Position numbers and translations under genes: made by a program
The notes under the pieces: generated by a model
What the model was told of the DNA's origin: nothing
The model's database searches: none
The model's input: the letters and a program-made list of their open reading frames with translations, nothing else
Shown: positions 11,015 through 23,837 of the stretch, in pieces
Numbering within the stretch: the first letter of the stretch is position 1
Layout of the letters: each line of letters starts with the position of its first letter
Assembly (NCBI GenBank): GCA_009667805.1
Contig: CM019063.1
Coordinates: 89,183,877 to 89,247,876 of the forward strand
Direction of reading: 5' to 3'
Source of the DNA: Leptobrachium leishanense
Taxonomy: Eukaryota > Chordata > Amphibia > Anura > Megophryidae
Length of the DNA stretch: 64,000 nucleotides

Positions 11015-14000
11015 AAATATTTATTAAAAAGAAAAAATAATAATACACACAAAATAACACAAAAACACACACACACTAATAAAATACTTGAAAATGATAA
11101 ATGAGACAACCAACTGTGCTGCCACATATCTGGTAATAAAGAGAACATCCAGGCTCAGTAATAGGAAGTACGCAAAATATGTATGAAATAAAGATGAGCA
11201 CCTATCCTGTGTCCTCCCTGTAACCTTGACAGCTCAAGCTGCCTACTTGACCAGTAGCTATATACTGTAGAAGACAGGAGAAAGGTGCAAGGTTCTTAGT
11301 TATTATAATTATTATTATTGCTATTTAATAAAGATTTGTTGTTTAGTCCTTTACCGTGCACTTTCTTGCATATATTCTGTTTGTGGTTGGTTTTCTTCTG
11401 GCCTGCATGCCCTCTATCAGTCTCTATCTATGGTAGGGTGGTAGATGACACGCTGACTCCACTAACACCACATCCATATACAAAACAGCTTTATTATTTA
11501 TCTCAAATATTTTATAACAGAACTGGTTTGAATCCACTAGATATAGAATTCCTGTTTTAATTTTATGCTTGCATTAATATACCTGATGCATAGGAAGACG
11601 TTGGCGTTGGATGTTTCTGTACATGTCAAGGCAAAAACTGAAACACAATTGTGACAGCAGCCACCTTTTTACATATAACATGAATGTAGCAATAAAAAAA
11701 ATTGGAAAACCCTTTTAATATGACTATGATCGATAAAAAAAATATATGAAGCCACATATGAATTCTTTTGCTGTGTTATGAAGTGCCTTTGAACTTCAAG
11801 GAATTGTATCTCTTTTACATTTTGTTTCCAAGGAAAATAAATAAATAAGCTTCAACACAAGCAATAAATCTGAAAATACCTGATCTACATGGTTTGTTGA
11901 ACAGATTTGAAAACATTAGAGAGGCTACTTAATCATAGTGTGATAAAATCAGTAGCAACCTGATACAACCAATGCGATGATACATTTGTTTTTTTATACG
12001 AACCAGCCTGTTTCCTGCACCAGGGTTATCATGTTTGAATATGCTAGAATCTACAGCACAATGTAGCAATGTTTGAAGAACAATAACCAATTATTCACTT
12101 TCGCAACTGCCAGAGAATGGCTGAAGGGCACGATTGAATAGCGATCGCATTAGAATTTTATTTTGTCATTGTGATGATGTCATTTCAAGAGACACACTTT
12201 ACATCTAGCAAACAAAGCAGTGTTCCAGCTTAATTAAAAACATATGAACAAAACATTAGTTGCTTTTCATTGATAGCATAACGAAATGTAATTCTCTGGG
12301 ACTAAAGTCATGAAGGATAAGATCGAAATTGACCTCTAGATTAGAATTGGATTTTGATGAAAATAAAAGCATTTATATACAATGTTGTAATGACACTATG
12401 TGATGGTGGCAAAGCTTTTAAAAATATGACATATGCTCCTATGTCAAGGTCCATTTTTCATGTTTATCAAACATTTAATATAAAGTACATAGAGCTCGTT
12501 TTCCTTTTTCCTTCTCTACACAGTGAGAATAAGTCCCTCACCCCACTTTTTCTTTTTATTATAGAAATGTACCGCTGTTTATAGTTGTGTTTTATATACA
12601 GTGTTCCATTGTTTTCACATAGTAATATAATTTATATGATCTTGCCCTATAGGGGTGTTTTTGCTTATTCGAATGACCTCAGGAGGATTACTGCTCATGT
12701 CCCCTCCAACAAATGAAATCCTTTTACAAATTCTGTGAGTGGGAATTAAGTTTGGGATTAATCATCTGACCATTACACCCACTTGATGAAGGCCCAAACA
12801 TTGAGTGACCCTTTTCCTGTCCAGGTTCCCTTTAAAACCTTCGAAGCACAAACTGTCAGTATTAATCCCACTTCATGCATAAGACATACCAAAAGGATAG
12901 GAAATTTCAGGGAGGGAATAGACGAGACTGCTTTTTATGCATATTTAAGGCTCACTCATTAACACCAACAACTCATCCTGTTATTGCAAATGAGCTGCAA
13001 ACTTTGCTTGTGGCTCAGCTGTTACAGCAAGTATTTGTAAATTAACACTTCCTATACGCAGGAGAATAACCAGAGATTCCAAAGTTGCTTGTTATTCTAG
13101 TCTCGAGCAGGTATTTTTTAAAGAAAAAACTCTAATTCTCTTGTTTGGGGATTAGATTTTGCAGCTTGCAGAAGGAAGTTGCCAGTGTTCTTCCATTGAC
13201 CATGTGTGATCTGCTTGCGCAAGATCATGCCTTTTTTGTGCAAGTCTCCGTGAAGTCCTATGGACCCCTGGAGACTATACCAGTGGCAGTGCTGCTGGTG
13301 TTAATGTGTTGTTCCCTTCTGTTGAGAGTTAATCCTCCAATTTAGCGGCTCGTTCATAATAGGGATCCACAAAGGGTTATTGGCTTGTGCCAATCTTTCG
13401 CTTGAGCGACTATTATCAATTTAGCCAGAATCCAAGCTGCTGTTTGTTCACTACTCAAGTTCTAAAGCAAGCAAGTATCTTGTTTTGTCCAGTAACAATG
13501 TGGCCTGTTAGGAACTTGCTGTTGAAGTCACCATTTGAAGAATTTTACAATAATGTCACCGCAGCATGGTTTTCTTTCACTTTATATTATATGTACAGTA
13601 TGTTTAAATAACTCTACTTTTTTGAGCCAAGACAGCAGCTGACAAGCATTATTCTGACAGCTGTCATAACCCTGAATCACTGGATGTATTTAGCTGTGTT
13701 GTTTCTTACTATGTATATATTCTGCTTTTTTAGAAAGGAGGAAAAGCATTATTATCACTTGGATTAACGCACATCACTGTTTTCTTGTAGACTATTATTG
13801 GGTTTTTAGAACTGTTACTTAATACTCCATGCAAAAACACTTTATGCCAGGCAGGTTCTTAGTAGAATACCTACTATTCTGTCAAGTACAGAGGACTATG
13901 TTGGAATAGCCCACTGTTCTCATATTGAATTGTTATTAATAGCTCTTATAGAAAGGGGCCCAGTACTGGTAAAGTAAAATGAAGTAACAAATACCCATAG

Positions 14001-15001
14001 GTTGTACTATCTATTCTCAACAACAGATAAATGTTCTGTACTACCTTACTGAATAATTGGTCAATTTCAATGAAAAAAATAATAATAATAGCAGTGTTGC
14101 ACTGCATGTAGTGTACATAGTACCTGCCAAGTAGGACCAGCAGGGGTCAATTCCTGCAGGAACACAAGGGAAGATATTTCTCTCACTATTTTAGTAGGAG
14201 GAACTTCGTTCCCTTTTGGCTGATTTACTGGTGTTGATTATCGAAGCTGCAATACCTTTCTATATAGATACAATTTTTTAAAACCATCTATATTCAAGGC
14301 TTTTTCCTCAATAGAAGTACATTGGGAAGGTATGGGAATGACAATTCCTCAGTGTTTGCCAGAGGGATGGCATTCTTATGCATAAAGAAGTGCTGCAGCT
14401 GCTGCACCTCCCAGTGACCTTTGAGGCCAGAATGTACAGAAATGTTGGCAAGCTCCCACATTTATTTTTTTAGGACTTGACTCCCTAGGAGCAGGTGTCT
14501 TCGGAATCATTGCAAGATCTTGGGCCGTGTTCCACAGTTGCTGCTAAGCAGAATGTTCAAGCCGTACAGTTTAATGGCTCAAGCACTGTGCTTAATTTTT
14601 AGGAGTCTTATTCCAACCAAGACGCAAGCGGTGCTCGGACATCACAGCACCTTACTGTACTTTATCATCTCCAATACTTTATACGGGACCGCAGGGCCAA
14701 TCCAGGCCCCCTTTCCCATCGGGGCCCTCGGGCGGCGCCCGAGTGCCCGATGGCTCAGTCTGCCCCTGACCATTTCACTCAGTCAGCACCGCATCCCTGT
14801 CCATTGGCTGCGGTGCTGAATCTGTTGTATTCAGCACCGCACGCCAATAGACAGTGACATACAGTACCGTTCGTGGGATTTGGCGGCAGCAAAATTGTCC
14901 CATAGAGATCCATGAATGATTCTTCTGTGGGACAAATCCCCAAACTGCACCTCAGTATATAAGATTTATGGGTCTATTCACTACAAGGTGAAACTCAATG
15001 T
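11015..15001. other. long stretch without recognised features
   Basis: AT-rich to average-composition DNA with AAT/ATT microsatellite runs. Frames at 11318-11560, 12354-12584, 13145-13345, 13387-13611 and 14520-14819 are short and without motifs. A GC-rich patch at 14690-14850 has inverted blocks around CAGCACCGCA. The segment 12650-13080 is compositionally ordinary and could be unique sequence, but I see no exon structure. Confidence 0.5.
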
Positions 15002-15229
15002 CATTAACAATGTCACTATCCAACACTTATTATTATTAGTATAAGAAATTACTATTATTGTTATTTTCTTTAAGGTGCTGAGGCAATTAATTTTATTATG
15101 ATATTATTATTTTTTTAGCTACTAAAGTAATATTGGTATTATTATTATTACTATTATTATTCTTTTGGTGCCACAGTAACACATTTTTTATAGCACCTCT
15201 TTTTAGCCAAAATTGGTAGAATAAACTTG
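15002..15229 (+). repeat. ATT-rich interspersed repeat, inverted partner at 30711-30925
   Basis: From CATTAACAATGTCACTATCC through ATT microsatellite blocks to GGTAGAATAAACTTG, this matches the complement of 30711-30925, and each copy abuts a family G MITE at the same side. The two probably descend from one element with a family G sequence at its edge. Confidence 0.6.
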
Positions 15230-15416
15230 CAGGTCTATTCAAAGAAAGATAGAACGGTGAAAATCGGGAGAATTGGCAGGAGAAGACAACAATCTAGATC
15301 AAACAGCTGATTTGGAAAGTGAGATAAATGGGAGAATTTTTCTGGTTTGGCTATCTTGACCTAGAATTATCACTTTTGCCAATTCTCCTGAATTTCACCT
15401 TTTGTGAATAGACCCG
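15230..15416. mobile_element. family G hairpin MITE, copy 2
   Basis: It starts CAGGTCTATTCAAAGAAAG and ends TTTGTGAATAGACCCG. Internal inverted blocks (GGAGAATTGGCAGGAGAAG against CCAATTCTCCTG, and the TCTAGATCAAA / GACCTAGAATTA pair) form a hairpin. There is no coding capacity. Confidence 0.6.
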
Positions 15417-16022
15417 TTAGTGATTCAGTTCGACAGGTGAATCCCCTAGGTTTCAATGTAAAATAATATTTTCCTTTTTTTTTATTTCACCGTTCATTCT
15501 TTTCATTTGCAGCGGGGAGGCTTTTTATTTATTGATTTTTTTGGGATTTTTTTGAATATTATTTTGGATTTTTAGGTGAAAGTTAGCAACATTTAGCGGT
15601 TCCTTCAGTTTGGGTTCTGTCCTTGGTGCTGAAACCTAACAGTAATTAATTCATCTGTTTCACCATTCTGAAATAACGAATCAAAACTAAACACAAATCA
15701 CAAATCTCCCGAAATAACAAATCGATCCGAAATACGAATCTTCTAATCTCCCGAAATAGCAAATCGATCCAAAATAGGTATCACTAATCTACTGAAATAG
15801 CAAATCGATCCAAAATACGAATCACTGTAACATAGAGAACGCACCCAAATGAATTAACAAACCTAAAGAAAGCATTTGAAAAAAATAATTAAATTCATTG
15901 TGCACATGTCTAGTAGATTTGACCTGTAAAAAATGGTTGTATACGCAATCAAATCACGAAATGCACAATATTATTTTCAAACACCTACAGAACTTTGATT
16001 AGTCAGTCTAATCGCCCAGTTC
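15417..16022. repeat. family A-like fragment plus a tandem CGATCC repeat
   Basis: Positions 15420-15600 resemble the AT-rich middle of family A (GAATCCCCTAGGTTTCAATG). At about 15695-15830 three tandem units of roughly 50 bp share GAAATAGCAAATCGATCC. The end near 15905 (GTGCACATGTCTAG) resembles a family K terminus. The mosaic order is unclear. Confidence 0.45.
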
Positions 16023-17217
16023 TTAACCCCTTCGCTGCGGTGGACGCGCTCAGCGCGTCCACCCGCAGGTAGCGTTCCGTGCAGAGGACGCGCTGAGCGC
16101 GTTCTCCCTTTGGGGCCAGCGATCATCCGGGTTCCGGCCGATCGCTGTGCCCCCCGGTGCGGGCTGACATCCGCGATGTCAGCCCAGCATCCGGAACCGC
16201 CGCCGGCCTAATTAGATGTCATCGCGGCGGCGCGATGACATCTAATTCAGGCGCCCCTCCGCATGTGCGGTGGAGGCGCCTGAAAGGGAGGGGGGGAGGT
16301 CTCCCTCCCGATCGCTGGGGTGCAGGGGGTTAATCCAGGCACCGTTTGGAAGGGCACAACCTGCCTACGGTACCTGGAATTAACCCCAAAAAGCGCTGGT
16401 TCATGATCCTTTCCTGGAGCTGGCCAACATCTTGGATGTCGGCCAAGCTTCCAGGAATGCCCCCTGAGGACTGGCGTCATCGTGCATAGCACGATGACGC
16501 CAGTCCTGGAGTTAACCCCTAACTGCCACCAATGGTGGAGATAGGGGGTTCATTGGAACCCCCTATCTCCCGATCCGTGGCAGCTAGGGGTTAATGTTTG
16601 GTACTGTTGGATCGGCCAGAGCATGGCCGTTCCAACAATACCAAACATGACTATGAAAAAAGTTTTTTAAAAAAAATAAAAAATAAAAATAAAAATAAAA
16701 AAATATTTAAAAAAATTATTAAAAAAAATAAACAAGTTTTTTTTGTTTTTTTGGTTCGTTAATGCAGCAATATTGTTCCCATTTCAATTATAATGTGAAC
16801 AACGATGCTGCACTAACGATTTTTGTATGCGGTGCGTTTGTTAAAAATCGCTTAATTTTCCCCCAAAAAAAGTAACGAGACCCCATTTCTAATTTTTTTA
16901 ACAAGAGCACCCCATACAAAATATAACCGCAATTGCTTGCATGTTAAAATGTGAAAAAAAAACACTTTACACGTTGTAAATTATTGAAAATTCATATTTT
17001 ATTGCATTTTTTGTTATAATATACAGACAGGACATGACGTATACATATAATAATGACATATTATGAATCTGCAGAGTCTGACGGAAAGAACGATATATAA
17101 TATGTCTGGGTCATATACTAAAATAAGCCTTCAAAACACGTTTAAACATGATGAGCAAAACCGGTAAAAATGACCTCAGCACAGAGGCGGGAAATGCCTC
17201 AGCAGCGAAAGGGTTAA
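16023..17217. mobile_element. family E TTAA-bounded element, copy 1
   Basis: TTAA at both ends encloses the inverted termini CCCCTTCGCTGCGG and CAGCAGCGAAAGGG. The left third is GC-rich and contains palindromic CGCTCAGCGCG words. The right part carries the CTCAGCACAGAGGCGGGAAA block shared with other copies. A TTAA target is known for piggyBac and Kolobok elements; the superfamily here is inference because no transposase is present. The small minus-strand frame at 16247-16492 is GC-rich shadow. Other copies lie at 48959-51303 (nested pair), 54802-55812, 56275-57238 and 62328-62597. Confidence 0.7.
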
Positions 17218-17910
17218 GTCTGATTTGAAATAATGAAAACCACCTTTATTTCCTCATTTATATTAAGTTATAATATGAAAGAAGGCATCATGCTGGAAAT
17301 TATAAAATATTGTTTCAAATAACTATTGTTAATACTGAGAAGTGTTAAAAGTCAAAACTGCTTTAAGGGCGTTCTGTTTTCATTTAGAGTCACTAAATAC
17401 GTACTGCATTACAAAGCAAATGGACTATGAAATGAGGCTAAAAAAGAACAACATTTACCAACTTATTAAATAACTGTATTTGCACTTTGTGATTGAAAAT
17501 CCACAGAGATATTATTTTAAAATAACTACAGATGCAGTAACTCAGATTTGCTTAAAATGATCTGTATAGAAGTTGGAAGGCTGACAAATTCCATTAGTGA
17601 TAATTATTGTGTTATTTACGATAATGCATTGTCGACTGTGAATTACAGAAACAAGATAACAAAAAGAAGAGAGATTAAAAATTGAATAGATATTATTTTA
17701 AATCACAAAAACCATACAGCTTCAGACGTCTTTTACCCAAATAATTAATCCTTAATTTGTTGAAGATTTTCTGGCGCAGAGTGTAACTAAAATGAGAAGT
17801 AATCCTGAAATGTAATACCATATTATATTGAGCCTGTGTAAAGGAAGAAAAAAAACTTTAAACATAATGCAAAATCAGTCATCATAAAAAAGCATTAACA
17901 CTGACAGGGC
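17218..17910. other. AT-rich DNA without recognised features
   Basis: No inverted ends, tandem repeats or coding signal were seen. Confidence 0.55.
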
Positions 17911-19018
17911 TTTTTTTCAGGGTGTACTCGCCGGTACTCAGTACCGGCTCCTCACCACTCAGTACCGGCACCTCACCCCCAGCCTGAACTAACAGGAGAG
18001 AGCATGATGCTCCTCCCTCCTCCTGCAGTGGCAGGCAGAGAAACGGACGCACTCAGCAGCAGATATTGCTCCTTGAATGCTTACGATTGTCAGGAGTGTA
18101 TGTAGGGACCGATAACCCCCCTCTTCTCCAGTAAGCGACAAGGGGGTGCTGGTTAAATAAAATCTCCTCTCCGTTTCTTCAGTGCCCCAGCTCGGACAGA
18201 TGTGTGTATAAATGCTGCACCCCCTCTCTCTGCAGCCGCTGAAACTTTTGGCAGCATGGGGAGGGGGTGCAGCATATTTACACACATCTGCCAGAGCTGC
18301 GGATTGTCAGGCAAGCAGTGTGATCAGAGGAGCTGGCACTGTAAGGCGGTACAAGTGGCAGCCTAAGAGCGCAAGACCAAGAGGGGGTGCAAAAAATGTT
18401 TTACTCCCTGGTCACTTGTCTTGACAGGAATCCAAATTTTTAAACTATCTGCCTGGCGCTGTGTCCCTGCTGCTCCTCTTCTAAGATGCAGCCGGTGTCC
18501 AGCAAGCTGCATTGTATCTGCCAGGTCAGAGAGCAGACTCCCCCATGGTGCTGGATACGGAAACCTCCGCAGTTTCAGACAGTGTGTGGTGTACCCTGGA
18601 CGATGAGAAGGTGGAACCTTAAGTCCTGGCTGCATTGCTCTGCAGGGACTCAGTGACAGGCAGGCCTCAGAACAAAGAAAAAAACTGCTGCTGCTTCCAA
18701 ATACACTTCAAAACAGCAGTTAAAAATATCAGCTCTAGCAACACAGGTACTGTATGTACATCTGGTCCTGCTGTTACCACCATGTGGGGGTGTTCTCAAG
18801 GTGAAACACCCTCTCATCAGAGTCCCCCAATTTTATTCAAACAGTACTTGGTGGATAGTGGAGTTTTATTGCTGTGGAGCTCATACACACTGCGAATTAC
18901 TGTGAGTTTCATTGCTGTGGAGCAAAATTGCACGCGAAGAGTGTAACAGTGCCCATAAAGTGTGATATGTATCACATGCAATAAAGTGCAAAATCGGTTG
19001 CGGTTTATAGTGTATATA
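17911..19018. repeat. GC-richer repeat region with a 30-bp inverted repeat
   Basis: Near 17925-17975 the word AGTACCGGC occurs repeatedly, resembling the edge of a widespread vertebrate repeat. Arms 18197-18226 and 18261-18290 are complementary (two mismatches) around a 34-nt loop and contain TGCTGCACCCCCTC. Frames on both strands here (up to about 100 codons) contain no recognisable domain. Confidence 0.4.
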
Positions 19019-19896
19019 CAGGGTTATTCAAAGAGATCCGTATTGTGGCCGAAAGGTAACCGAACAGTGAAATTCAGAGTACGGTTACGTTACCTGGCCA
19101 TTCGGCTATTCAGAGAGCAGGCAGTTCGCCAAATGTTGGCGAATTGCCTGCACATACGGTGCCTGTTCGTTGCCTGTTCGAGGGCAGTGAATCCCCATAG
19201 AGAAGCAATGCTTCGTCTATTCAGAGAACAAAAACCAGCAGTGAAAAGTTGCCGAATTGCCCTGCTGTTCGGTGGTTTCATTCGACAGGTCTATTCAGGC
19301 GAATCCCATAGGCTTCAATGTTAAAAATATTCCCGTTTTAATTCAATATCTAATAAACCGTTGATTATAATTTTCTGCAGTAAAAAGTCTCTTTATGTAT
19401 AGATTTTTTAGGATCTTTTAGGCATTTTTCGAGATTTTTTAGTGAATAACTTCTTTCGTTTTTTTTTTTCATTCTTTTTTCTGTAACAGAAATTTTATTA
19501 TCATTCATTGGACCTTATATGTAAATTTCAGACATTTTCATTTTGTAGCGTTTCCCTTTTCAAACATTCAAACGTACTGGTTTTTTTTTCACTCCTGCGC
19601 TGTCGGCTTTTTCCAACGGCTGCTCTGCGCTGTGATCGGCGGCTGCTCGGGTTTCTCCAGCGTGTTTGGCGGGGTTAATCCTGATGTTTTTGTGCATTTC
19701 GGTGTACGTTCTCCGGAATTTGCGGTGAGTGTACATCGGGTTTGCGGTGGGTCTTCCTTGCACTACGACAGCCCTGTGGTGCTTGCTGAATACAACGCAG
19801 GGTCGCTGAAATGGAATCGCCAAATCGCACCGAATTGAAGAGAATGAAAAGTCACCAAACATGCGGGGACTTTTCGATTCTCTTTGAATAACCGTG
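19019..19896 (-). mobile_element. family A inverted-repeat DNA element, copy 2, uninterrupted
   Basis: The ends CAGGGTTATTCAAAGAGA and CTCTTTGAATAACCGTG are complementary. At 878 bp this is the only undisturbed copy and serves as the reference for the two interrupted ones. Its orientation is opposite to theirs. The GC-rich end carries short frames on both strands (for example 19560-19970) that are not supported as genes. Flanking ATA on both sides may be a 3-bp duplication. Confidence 0.7.
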
Positions 19897-20723
19897 ATAG
19901 TTTTTAGATATATTTCCATTTTTTTTATATATATATATATATCACATTTTTTATATATTCCATTTTCCATTACATACTGTAGTAGGTGGTTGAACTATGA
20001 AAATTGAAAGAAAGGTAGTAGGTCTTGAATACACTAGAAAAAATTTGGTGCAGCGCCTGTGAACTCAGATGTGTGTTTGGATTCTAGGAATTAAAGTTCA
20101 AGCAGCCATTCAACAGCTAGGGATAGCTGAAAAAAATTGTGCCTGGGGCACTTAAAACCTATGAACAATGTAGTTGGGGTAAGAGGGATTCCAGTGGAAT
20201 GTGCCAATTGGGAATAACACACAAGACCAAAAAGGGAAAAACAAAGGCACCCCACTGACTCCATGGACCTCCGGTATGAGCAACAGTCTGAGAGCAAAGC
20301 ACCACCGGGGGACCTTGCTGCACTTGGTAAGTCTGATTGGGGGAGCAGTAAATGGTTCAGCCAAGCCATCACCTTATAATACTGGTGGCACAGCGATAGC
20401 CGAGACGCCAATGGTCACCGCCATCTATGGACCAGCCCACGGCAAAGGCCCAAGATGACAGTCAAGTGACGCCTTTAATGGATGCATCTCTCTGGAAAGG
20501 CGGCACGACCACTCAATGTGCCCCCACAGCAGCAGAGAAGGAGGGAAACAGCAGGGTTCAGAAGGCTCCCCCCAGCCTGGAATATAGGTCAGCCTCCCGC
20601 CAGATGCTACAGGGACTATGTGGCCTAGTTCTGGCCTCCAGGGTGTGACGGGAGGACGGCGAGCTTTCGGAAACCCCACTAGTGAGGCACCTTTGCACAT
20701 CCATCATGCAGCTGTACTGGGAC
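19897..20723. other. unannotated DNA, GC-rich from about 20200
   Basis: Overlapping frames of 60-106 codons occur on both strands at 20091-20700, as expected of GC-rich DNA with few stops. No motif, signal peptide or splice structure persuaded me, but the composition differs from the neighbours. Confidence 0.35.
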
Positions 20724-20786
20724 TGATGTTCGGCGGTGATCTGCTGGTGTTCGGCGGTGTTCTGCTGATGTTCGGCGGTGATGAGG
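20724..20786. repeat. 21-bp tandem repeat, three units
   Basis: Units start at 20724, 20745 and 20766, each containing TGTTCGGCGGTG. The 21-bp period keeps a frame open, which explains the Gly-rich tail of the short frame across it. Confidence 0.75.
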
Positions 20787-21760
20787 AAAATTGTGCAGCT
20801 GCTTAGTGAGATTAAGGTGTGGCCGTCTTAATGGGCCCTTCTCCCAGACATCATGTGATTTATCTTTTTAATCCATCTGTGACTCATTTGTTTTACTTTT
20901 TTCATTGTGTTATTTTATATGCTACAATATGTATAAAAGCTGTCTGTACTTTTTCAGTTTATAATTATAAAGCAGTTTAAAGAAATGTTTTTATTTTTTC
21001 CATTCATTGTTCCATGAATATAAAATTAAACTATTGCATAACAATATGTATTGTCCTCCTGGAGCCTGTTGTCAATATTTTAAATCCTATGATGGTTCAT
21101 TCAAAACTTGGTTGTATGTAGATCCTCTTTTTTAATCTATACAAGATAAAAAATAAACATTTCAAAACCATCAAATCTCAATTCATAATTTATGCTATTT
21201 GAGGCATTTATGTTACTGTGTAGTGAACATCTCTTCTAATCTCACTAAGAATAGAAAAAGTCCCCATTCTAAATTTAGTTTATGCTTCAGATTCCGAGTT
21301 CACAAAAACAGATAAAAATGTTCAGAATATTTATTAGATTCATAGTGCAACCCAAATGTCAATAGCTAGTACACAAAGGAAAGTTTGCCTCCAGCTTGCA
21401 GTTTGGCAATAGCCAAGACATTACAATATATGTGTGTGCTGCAATATTTTTCTTTTTATTTTAATATTATAACAAGGATAATTATAAATATTTCTAAAAT
21501 ATGGTGAATAAGAGTTGGGAGTTGAACTAGAAACTAGGGCTGGATTGTAAGCCTGGAGTAAACGTAGCCAGAGCTCTGGTAAACTTACCAGAACCATTAA
21601 AGTCTATGGAACTGCTAAATTGGCCTCTGTCTCTTTGCTAACATAGGGCTTGATTTAATTGTATCTGCCATTTTGCCGGAAAAGAAAAAAATTAGTTGCC
21701 TGAGGCCAATATTTTTTTAGAAATATCACTGATACAGGTGAAATAATTAGTCTAGAGCCG
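20787..21760. other. AT-rich DNA without recognised features
   Basis: No coding, terminal-repeat or tandem structure was seen. Confidence 0.55.
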
Positions 21761-22680
21761 ATATTTATTTATAAAGGATTTTACCAGGAAGGATACATTG
21801 AGATTTCTCTCGTTTTCAAGTATGTCCTGGGATCAAGAACTTTGAAATGTTAGTCGTTATAGAAATACAAAGTAATACAATGCAAGATATTAAAAAAAAC
21901 CCCACAAATATACAGATTAACAGAAAATAAATATGTAGGAAATATAGTCACTATATTACTTGTTTACAAGTGCATTCCATATTGAAGTATGTTAATAGGG
22001 AGCTCCTGAGTGACTTAAGACTGGGGGAAGATTTGATGGCGTCTGGGAATGTATTCCATAACTGCGGTGCTCTGTAGGAAAATGAGAATCAAGCCACTGT
22101 CTTTTTGTATTGTGGTATTGCAAGTAAGGTGCAGGTCCTGGATCGGAGGTTATAGGATGAGGGAACTGTTGGGGGAAGCAGCCTATTCAGGTAGGGTGGC
22201 AGCTTCCCAGAAAAGCTCTTAAACACCAGGTTGGAAAGGTGTTGGGTGCGTTTAGACTCCAGCGACAGCCAGTTTAGCTCTTTTAACATGTCACAATGGT
22301 GGGTCATGTAGTTACATTGTAGCACACAGCGGCAGAATGAGTTATACAATGTAGTAAGTTTCTGAAGGTGCGTTTGCGGGGCAGCTGCATACACTGCATC
22401 TCTGTAATCAATAGCCGGTATAAGCATTTATTGTACAATTTGTTTTCTTACCGCGGGGCTCAGGCAGGATTTGTTTCTGTACAGGACACCTAGTTTGGGG
22501 TAAAGTTTAGATGAGAGTTTTTCGATGTGGGGGCCAAAGGATAGATTTGGGTCTAACCACATTCCTAGATATTTGAGAGAAGTGACTGTGGTCAGCGCGC
22601 CATTTGATTTTGTCCCAACACATACAGTAGATGGGGATTTTGCAATTTATGTAGTTTAGGTACTGTACCAAAGAGCATCA
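21761..22680 (-). mobile_element. 5'-truncated LINE 3' fragment (L2/CR1-like)
   Basis: On the minus strand a reverse-transcriptase carboxy-terminal region is followed by a 3' end with CTTCCTGGTAAAATCC near 21770. A second 3' tail of the same type is at 61722-61790. The orientation and 3' retention fit ordinary 5' truncation. The clade is inferred from protein style and remains uncertain. Confidence 0.6.
22085..22680 (-). pseudogene. LINE reverse transcriptase, C-terminal fragment
   Basis: Read on the minus strand, the first part (about 22640-22440) encodes a broken segment with the pattern LGVWLDPNLSFGPHIEKL after allowing for mutations, the region after the catalytic palm in LINE reverse transcriptases. 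The next open stretch (22427-22089, about 112 codons) contains IDYRDAVY and HHCDMLKELNWLSL, matching the typical LDYGDVVY...THHC...L..L.W.SL pattern of LINE C-termini. The catalytic motifs are upstream and missing. A stop or frame break lies just before the open stretch. It is a dead remnant; no function is expected. The nearby tail at 61722-61790 shows the same LINE family has inserted at least twice here. Confidence 0.6.
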
Positions 22681-23256
22681 TTACAGTTTTGTCATTTGAA
22701 AAATGCTGCTGGTTTGAAAATAAGATGGATAGTAAAAGAGCCGGAAAAGCTTATTTTCTGCTAGGAACATATAGGATTGTGTCTTTAAACACGGCTATTA
22801 CAAATATCCTATGTTTAAAAAAAATTTAAGTCTAATATCCTGTATTTTTCTGCCTGAATATCCATTTATCAACACATTTCTTGCATTTAATTATTTTTTT
22901 CTGGAAATTGGAATACCAATAATTCAAGTTGAATCAATGTAGACAATATTTATATCGAAAAGTATAGTCGTGAGAGCTGATATTCGATCTGAATTTTTAT
23001 CGGGAATCAAAATGCCAATAAACCCGCATTTGAAACTCAGACACGCTCAAACAAGGTCACGATTTTGGTCATCGATTTAAACCAAACCCATGGCTGAATT
23101 GCCTATATTAGATGCAGATTGGAGGACATATTTTGGAGGTGGGGCTACATGTCCGATTTGATTTATGAGTACTACTAGCACATCTTCTCCCCTACATAGT
23201 CATTATCTACTCTGTGTACACACCCAGCTTCTCCATTTGACTTTGTTCTTGTCTGT
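22681..23256. other. unannotated DNA
   Basis: AT-rich sequence up to the target duplication of the LTR retrotransposon. Nothing recognised. Confidence 0.5.
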
Positions 23257-23261
23257 TATCC

Positions 23262-23837
23262 TGTAATGGTAGCTATATCGCTTCCCCAAGAGTAGCGGAG
23301 TTGAGATCCTTAAGGGCAACAATACTTTCTTGATTAACAACTAAACAATCGTTTGTTATTGTGGTCTTTGCAAAAACATTAACATGAGTAGTAGCCTGGG
23401 TAAAGGGACCCCGGAGGGTAACAAATGATACCCCTAAACATGATGGGACAGAACCAAAACAGTGAGCGATCACCCCAGCAGCCAGCATGGGGTTAAATCA
23501 CTAATCACGCAAACAGCGTAATATACACGATAGAGAGAGCGTAGTCAAAGCCAAGCCGGGTCAAATAACAGGAGCAGGAATCTCATACAAAGCAGGGTCG
23601 TCAACAGTAAATTCAAACAGATTCAGGAAGTAGTGGTGCGTGAAGTAAACTCCACAACAGGGTGATGAGGTAACTCCTCGAGCCCTGTTTTAAAGCGTGC
23701 GACTCCTGGTAACCATACCTGACCCCGCCCCTCAGATGCCGATCTGCCAGCAGAAAGTTCTGGCACCCGGCCAGCCAGTGGTCCCCCTTTTTGCCCAGAC
23801 CCCCCCAGGGGGCACAGCGGGGGCTGAGGATGTAACA
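23262..23837 (-). repeat. 3' LTR of the chromovirus-type element, shortened
   Basis: It is about 576 bp and aligns with both ends of the 5' LTR, but lacks the internal block described for that LTR; the junction falls near 23340 after TTCTTGATTAACA. The two LTRs otherwise differ by scattered substitutions. Confidence 0.8.

Noticed and set aside
11015..14960. Search for host exons in the longest unannotated stretch
   Set aside because: No frame combined length, splice sites and protein-like composition; nothing could be supported.
20091..20700. Overlapping 70-106 codon frames on both strands in GC-rich DNA
   Set aside because: Composition alone explains the open frames; no motif, splice structure or preference for one strand was found.
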